The notes below the pieces were generated by a model, which searched no databases, was not told the origin of the DNA, and saw only the letters and a list, made by a program, of their open reading frames with translations. The position numbers were made by a program, and so were the translations under genes. A stretch of DNA of 6,483 bases from Actinomycetes bacterium. Lineage in GTDB: Bacteria; Actinomycetota; Actinomycetes; Actinomycetales; Cellulomonadaceae. Position 1 is the first letter of the stretch. Each line of letters starts with the position of its first letter. Where the stretch lies: NCBI GenBank assembly GCA_023401045.1, contig JAEXEM010000447.1:1-6483 (forward strand), read 5' to 3'. Of the stretch, positions 4,533 to 6,483 are shown one piece after another.

Positions 4533-4757
4533 ATGGCTGTTCACACGCCTGCGAACGACGCTCCCCTGCAGCAGGGCGCTCTCCTCACCCCGGGCGAGGT
4601 CGCCGTTCTCTTCCGCGTCGACCCGAAGACGGTGACGCGCTGGGCCCAGGCCGGCAAGCTGTCGGCCGTGCGGACCCTCGGCGGTCACCGCCGGTTCCAC
4701 GAGGCCGAGGTGCGTCAGCTCCTCACGGGCGTCCCGCAGCAGCGCTCCGGGGAGTGA
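4533..4757 (+). CDS. bldC: BldC, MerR-like developmental transcriptional regulator
   Basis: This 74-residue protein is a small DNA-binding protein with a single MerR-type winged helix-turn-helix and no effector domain. The core is LLTPGEVAVLFRVDPKTVTRWAQAGKL (helices at about residues 17-42), written here in part as TPGEVAVLFRVDPKTV. It is followed by the wing RTLGGHRRFHEAEV (47-60) and the C-terminal LLTGVPQQRS end typical of BldC. Length is close to the ~68 residues of Streptomyces BldC. In Streptomyces, BldC binds cooperatively to direct repeats and delays entry into sporulation; in non-sporulating relatives its role is little known. ATG 4533 is set by AAGGAG 8 bases upstream. The same frame is open back to GTG 4329, but that part coincides with the promoter and riboswitch and must not be taken as coding. 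It is transcribed alone, ending at two hairpins, and is predicted to respond to cyclic di-GMP through its leader. Confidence 0.95.
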   Translation: MAVHTPANDAPLQQGALLTPGEVAVLFRVDPKTVTRWAQAGKLSAVRTLGGHRRFHEAEVRQLLTGVPQQRSGE

Positions 4758-4763
4758 TCTCCC

Positions 4764-4783
4764 GGCGCCGCCCCGGCGGCGCC
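4764..4783 (+). terminator. First hairpin after bldC
   Basis: GGCGCCGC (4764-4771) and GCGGCGCC (4776-4783) form a perfect 8-bp stem with a CCCG loop, 6 bases after the bldC stop. No T-tract follows; it may add to the larger hairpin downstream. Confidence 0.45.
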
Positions 4784-4793
4784 CTCGACCACC

Positions 4794-4832
4794 CACGACG
4801 CCGATGGTGACGATGTCACCATCGGCGTCGTG
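4794..4832 (+). terminator. Strong 18-bp perfect hairpin between bldC and def
   Basis: CACGACGCCGATGGTGAC (4794-4811) is followed after GAT by its exact reverse complement (4815-4832). This is the longest perfect inverted repeat I found in the window. It lies 36 bases after the bldC stop and 52 bases before def. It is probably the bldC terminator despite having no T-tract, but a transcript from either strand would form it. Confidence 0.7.
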
Positions 4833-4884
4833 CTGTGCCCGGCCGGGGAGCGGTCGGGTGCCCACCGCATGAAAGGATCAGGGC

Positions 4885-5373
4885 ATGGCCCTGCGTGAGA
4901 TCCGCACCGTCGGCGACCCCGTCCTGCGCACCCCGTGCGACCCCATCACCACGATCGACGACCGGGTCCGCTCGCTCGTCGAGGACCTGCTCGAGACCGT
5001 CGACATGGACGGACGTGCCGGTCTGGCCGCCAACCAGATCGGCGTGAGCCTGCGCGCGTTCTCGTGGAACATCGACGACGAGATCGGGTACGTCCTCAAC
5101 CCCGTCATCGTCGAGCTCTCGGAGGACGAGTACCAGGACGGCGACGAGGGCTGCCTGTCGGTCCCCGGCCTGTGGTACCCGACGCACCGCGCCTGGTATG
5201 CGCGTGTCGTCGGCACCGACCTCGACGGTCGGGAGGTCGTCGTCGAGGGGACCGAGCTCATGGCGCGCTGCCTGCAGCACGAGGTGGACCACCTCGACGG
5301 CATGCTCTACCTCGACCGGCTCGAGCGCTCCGTGCGCAAGAAGGCCATGCGCGCCATCCGCGATCAGCTCTGA
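4885..5373 (+). CDS. def: Peptide deformylase
   Basis: Peptide deformylase is a metalloenzyme (usually Fe2+) in the cytoplasm that removes the formyl group from the N-terminal methionine of new proteins at the ribosome exit. The 162-residue protein has all three family motifs. Motif I is AGLAANQIG with Gln51, motif II is EGCLSVP with Cys90 (metal ligand), and motif III is QHEVDHLDG with His132 and His136 (metal ligands) and Glu133 (catalytic base). In motif I the usual first Gly of GxGLAAxQ is Arg44 (RAGLAANQ). All catalytic positions are intact and the length is normal. ATG 4885 is supported by AAAGGA (4872-4877) seven bases upstream and by the family-typical start [14 protein letters not shown]. 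It is bounded by the bldC hairpin and its own terminator, so it is likely transcribed alone. No fmt (methionyl-tRNA formyltransferase) neighbour is present, unlike in many bacteria. Confidence 0.96.
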   Translation: MALREIRTVGDPVLRTPCDPITTIDDRVRSLVEDLLETVDMDGRAGLAANQIGVSLRAFSWNIDDEIGYVLNPVIVELSEDEYQDGDEGCLSVPGLWYPTHRAWYARVVGTDLDGREVVVEGTELMARCLQHEVDHLDGMLYLDRLERSVRKKAMRAIRDQL

Positions 5374-5378
5374 GGGCC

Positions 5379-5411
5379 CCGGCTCCGGGTCGCGCGACGC
5401 CCGCGAGCCGG
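5379..5411 (+). terminator. Hairpin terminator after def
   Basis: CCGGCTC then CGGG (5379-5389) pair with CCCG and GAGCCGG (5400-5403, 5405-5411). This gives 11 pairs with one bulged C and a loop of about 10 bases that itself contains TCGCGCGA. It starts 5 bases after the def stop. No T-tract. Confidence 0.6.
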
Positions 5412-5442
5412 TGATCTCGTCCCCCGTTCGCCGCATGTCCGC

Positions 5443-5471
5443 TGGACCTGTGCCGATGGGTGGGGCATCCT
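5443..5471 (+). promoter_or_regulatory. Candidate promoter of the DUF3145 gene
   Basis: TGGACC (5443-5448) and CATCCT (5466-5471) are separated by 17 bases, a standard sigma-70 spacing with partial matches to both hexamers. A start near 5478 would leave a leader of about 85 bases. Confidence 0.35.
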
Positions 5472-5562
5472 GGGCGCGAGCACGCCGCGCGAACCGCTGC
5501 GTCGGACGTCCGGGACACGAGGTCGTTGGGGAAGGCGACCCTCGAGCCCACCGGAGGACGAC

Positions 5563-6063
5563 ATGGCTGGTCCGATCACCCGCGGTGTCCTTTTCGTGCA
5601 CTCCGCACCCCGCGCCCTGTGCCCGCACGTCGAGTGGGCCGCCGGCAACGCGCTCGGTGCCCGGGTGAGTCTCGACTGGACCCCGCAGCCCGCCGGTCCC
5701 GGCTTCTACCGGGCCGAGCTCTCGTGGCAGGCCGAGCCCGGCTCCGGCGCGCGGCTCGCCTCCGCGCTGCGTGGTTGGGCTCACCTGCGCTACGAGGTGA
5801 CCGAGGAACCGAGCCCCGGCGTCGACGGCTCGCGCTGGAGCCACACGCCCGAGCTCGGTATCTTCCACGCGGCGACGGACGTGCACGGCAACGTCGTGGT
5901 GCCCGAGGACCGCATCCGCGCGGCCCTCGAGCACGCCGCCGACCCGGAGCGGCTGCGCGCCGAGCTCGACCTCGCGCTCGGGCAGGCGTGGGACGACGAG
6001 CTCGAGCCCTTCCGCTACGCGGGTGCGGGCGCCCCGGTGCGGTGGCTCCACCGCGTCGGCTGA
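5563..6063 (+). CDS. DUF3145 family protein
   Basis: This 166-residue soluble protein matches the actinobacteria-restricted DUF3145 family. Recognisable stretches are the N-terminal TRGVLFVHSAPRALCPHVEW (7-26), ARVSLDWTPQPAGPGFYRAE (33-52) and GWAHLRYEVTEEPSPGVDG (71-89). Towards the C-terminus are WSHTPELGIFHAATDVHGN (about 92-110), which introduces the helical region, and the WLHRVG end. Function is unknown. In Streptomyces a member lies next to the fatty-acid synthase genes (fabF cluster), but no such genes are seen here. No signal peptide or membrane helix. ATG 5563 has a perfect GGAGG (5553-5557) five bases upstream. It follows def on the same strand after 189 bases with a terminator between, so it is likely separate. 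Hairpins lie just after its stop. Confidence 0.88.
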   Translation: MAGPITRGVLFVHSAPRALCPHVEWAAGNALGARVSLDWTPQPAGPGFYRAELSWQAEPGSGARLASALRGWAHLRYEVTEEPSPGVDGSRWSHTPELGIFHAATDVHGNVVVPEDRIRAALEHAADPERLRAELDLALGQAWDDELEPFRYAGAGAPVRWLHRVG

Positions 6064-6065
6064 GA

Positions 6066-6108
6066 CCGGCGGGGTCGCGCGCCGGCACCGCCGCCACGGG
6101 TGCGGTGC
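6066..6108 (+). terminator. Overlapping hairpins after the DUF3145 gene
   Basis: Two stems share one base: CCGGCG/CGCCGG (6066-6071, 6080-6085), and GCACCGC/GCGGTGC (6085-6091, 6102-6108) with an inner GCC/GGT closing an ACG loop. They begin two bases after the stop. No T-tract. A further CGGC/GCCG palindrome follows at 6108-6120. Confidence 0.5.
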
Positions 6109-6296
6109 GGCGGGCCGCCGGACGGAGCTCCCGGGTCGCCCGTCCCGGCGCTGAACCGTTTAGGGCAAGCGATGGCCAGCAGCCGCGCCGGCGTGCGGTG
6201 ACCTAGCCTTCCCGTCACGCGCCCCCGGTCGTCCGGGGGCGGCCGGGGGCGTCCGGTCGTGCGGTGCGGCCGGTTCCGGCACCCGCGGAGGCCCCC
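6109..6296 (+). other. Leader region upstream of the right-edge ORFs
   Basis: This 188-base stretch has no recognisable gene. It contains an operator-like imperfect palindrome CTGAACCGTTTAG (6151-6163) within a locally A/T-rich patch. A possible -10 TAGCCT (6204-6209) lacks a clear -35. A pair of mutually exclusive hairpins occupies 6220-6251. A perfect ribosome binding site GGAGG (6287-6291) serves the ORF at 6297. Together this looks like a promoter plus structured 5' leader. Confidence 0.4.
6220..6251 (+). repeat. Leader hairpin with duplicated right arm
   Basis: CGCCCCCGG (6220-6228) can pair with CCGGGGGCG at 6233-6241 (9 bp, TCGT loop) or with an identical second copy at 6243-6251. The two stems cannot coexist on one left arm. 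The inverted repeat could equally be a terminator of upstream transcription. Confidence 0.5.
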
Positions 6297-6386
6297 ATGC
6301 CCACGTCAGTCGCACGTCCGTCGCCGTCCGTCCTCGTGGCGCCCTGCGCCGCGGGTCCCGCGGGTCGCGCGCGGTGCGGCCGCTGA
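6297..6386 (+). CDS. 29-codon leader ORF, unknown
   Basis: ATG 6297 has GGAGG at ideal 5-base spacing and opens 29 codons to TGA at 6384-6386. The peptide begins MPTSVARPSPSVLVAPC and ends RARCGR, with two cysteines, many Pro/Ala/Arg and no domain I recognise. Its stop shares the A of the next ATG (TGATG), the classic arrangement for translational coupling. The downstream start has no good ribosome binding site of its own. Alternatives: the true N-terminus of the next gene joined by a frameshift or sequence error, or chance. Confidence 0.4.
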   Translation: MPTSVARPSPSVLVAPCAAGPAGRARCGR

Positions 6387-6483
6387 TGGGGGTCGTCGAC
6401 CGGTCCCTCGGCCACCTCGGCCCCGTCCGCACGGCGACGTGCGCCCTCCTCGTCGTCCACGCCGCGGCGGTGCTGCTCGGCGT
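6386..6483 (+). CDS. N-terminal fragment of a membrane protein (runs off the window)
   Basis: From ATG 6386 the frame stays open to the window end (32 codons and 2 bases). It reads MGVVDRSLGHLGPVRTATC, followed by a hydrophobic stretch ALLVVHAAAVLLG (about residues 20-32) that looks like a first membrane helix. An in-frame GTG at 6374 is an alternative start. It overlaps the preceding short ORF by one base and probably depends on it for ribosome delivery. Too little is present to name a family. Confidence 0.4.
   Translation, partial: MGVVDRSLGHLGPVRTATCALLVVHAAAVLLG

Noticed and set aside
4816..6051. 411-codon minus-strand frame opposite def and the DUF3145 gene
   Set aside because: Its translation is the antisense of two well-supported genes and has no recognisable motif.
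5460..6206. 248-codon plus-strand frame overlapping the DUF3145 gene
   Set aside because: Out of frame with DUF3145, Arg/Ala-rich, no ribosome binding site and no domain.
1..6483. CRISPR array, insertion sequence, prophage or toxin-antitoxin system
   Set aside because: No regularly spaced repeats, transposase or integrase motifs, terminal repeats, or paired small toxin/antitoxin genes were seen.

Overview
The window is very GC-rich, with nearly every codon ending in G or C. It carries bldC, DUF1206 and DUF3145 genes, and its tRNA genes do not encode the 3' CCA. Together these point to a high-GC actinobacterium, probably of the order Micrococcales (Cellulomonas-like). That placement is inferred from gene content and composition, not from a database match. 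Nothing looks like a prophage, insertion sequence, CRISPR array or recent transfer; this is ordinary chromosomal housekeeping DNA.

Layout, left to right. (1) The 3' end of dnaG (DNA primase) converges on a minus-strand transglutaminase-like protease gene, with a shared hairpin terminator between them. (2) A 364-base divergent spacer, holding one tiny ORF with a strong ribosome binding site, separates that gene from a plus-strand YfcE-type metallophosphoesterase. (3) A bidirectional hairpin separates the phosphoesterase from a minus-strand tRNA-Asn(GTT). (4) An unrecognised 170-residue minus-strand protein is followed by a plus-strand tRNA with anticodon CAT, most likely tRNA-Ile2. (5) Then come a three-repeat DUF1206 membrane protein and a 409-base regulatory spacer leading to bldC. 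(6) Peptide deformylase (def) and a DUF3145 protein follow, each in its own apparent unit bounded by hairpins. (7) The right edge holds a structured leader, a 29-codon ORF and the first codons of an overlapping membrane-protein gene that runs off the window.

The most interesting element is directly upstream of bldC. Positions 4437-4518 match the conserved core and fold of the cyclic di-GMP-I (GEMM) riboswitch: the GGGCAAACC block, a GNRA-capped hairpin, the GACGCAAAGCC block, a second hairpin and a closing CUACCG segment. A sigma-70-like promoter lies just upstream, and the closing P1 helix ends flush against the AAGGAG ribosome binding site of bldC. In Streptomyces, cyclic di-GMP controls development through the protein BldD. 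Here it would act through RNA on another developmental regulator, BldC, probably at translation. A Crp-like palindrome further upstream hints at a second nucleotide-signal input.

Apart from this, the genes do not form one pathway. They are mostly single-gene transcription units with clear hairpins at their ends, and none of those hairpins has a T-tract.
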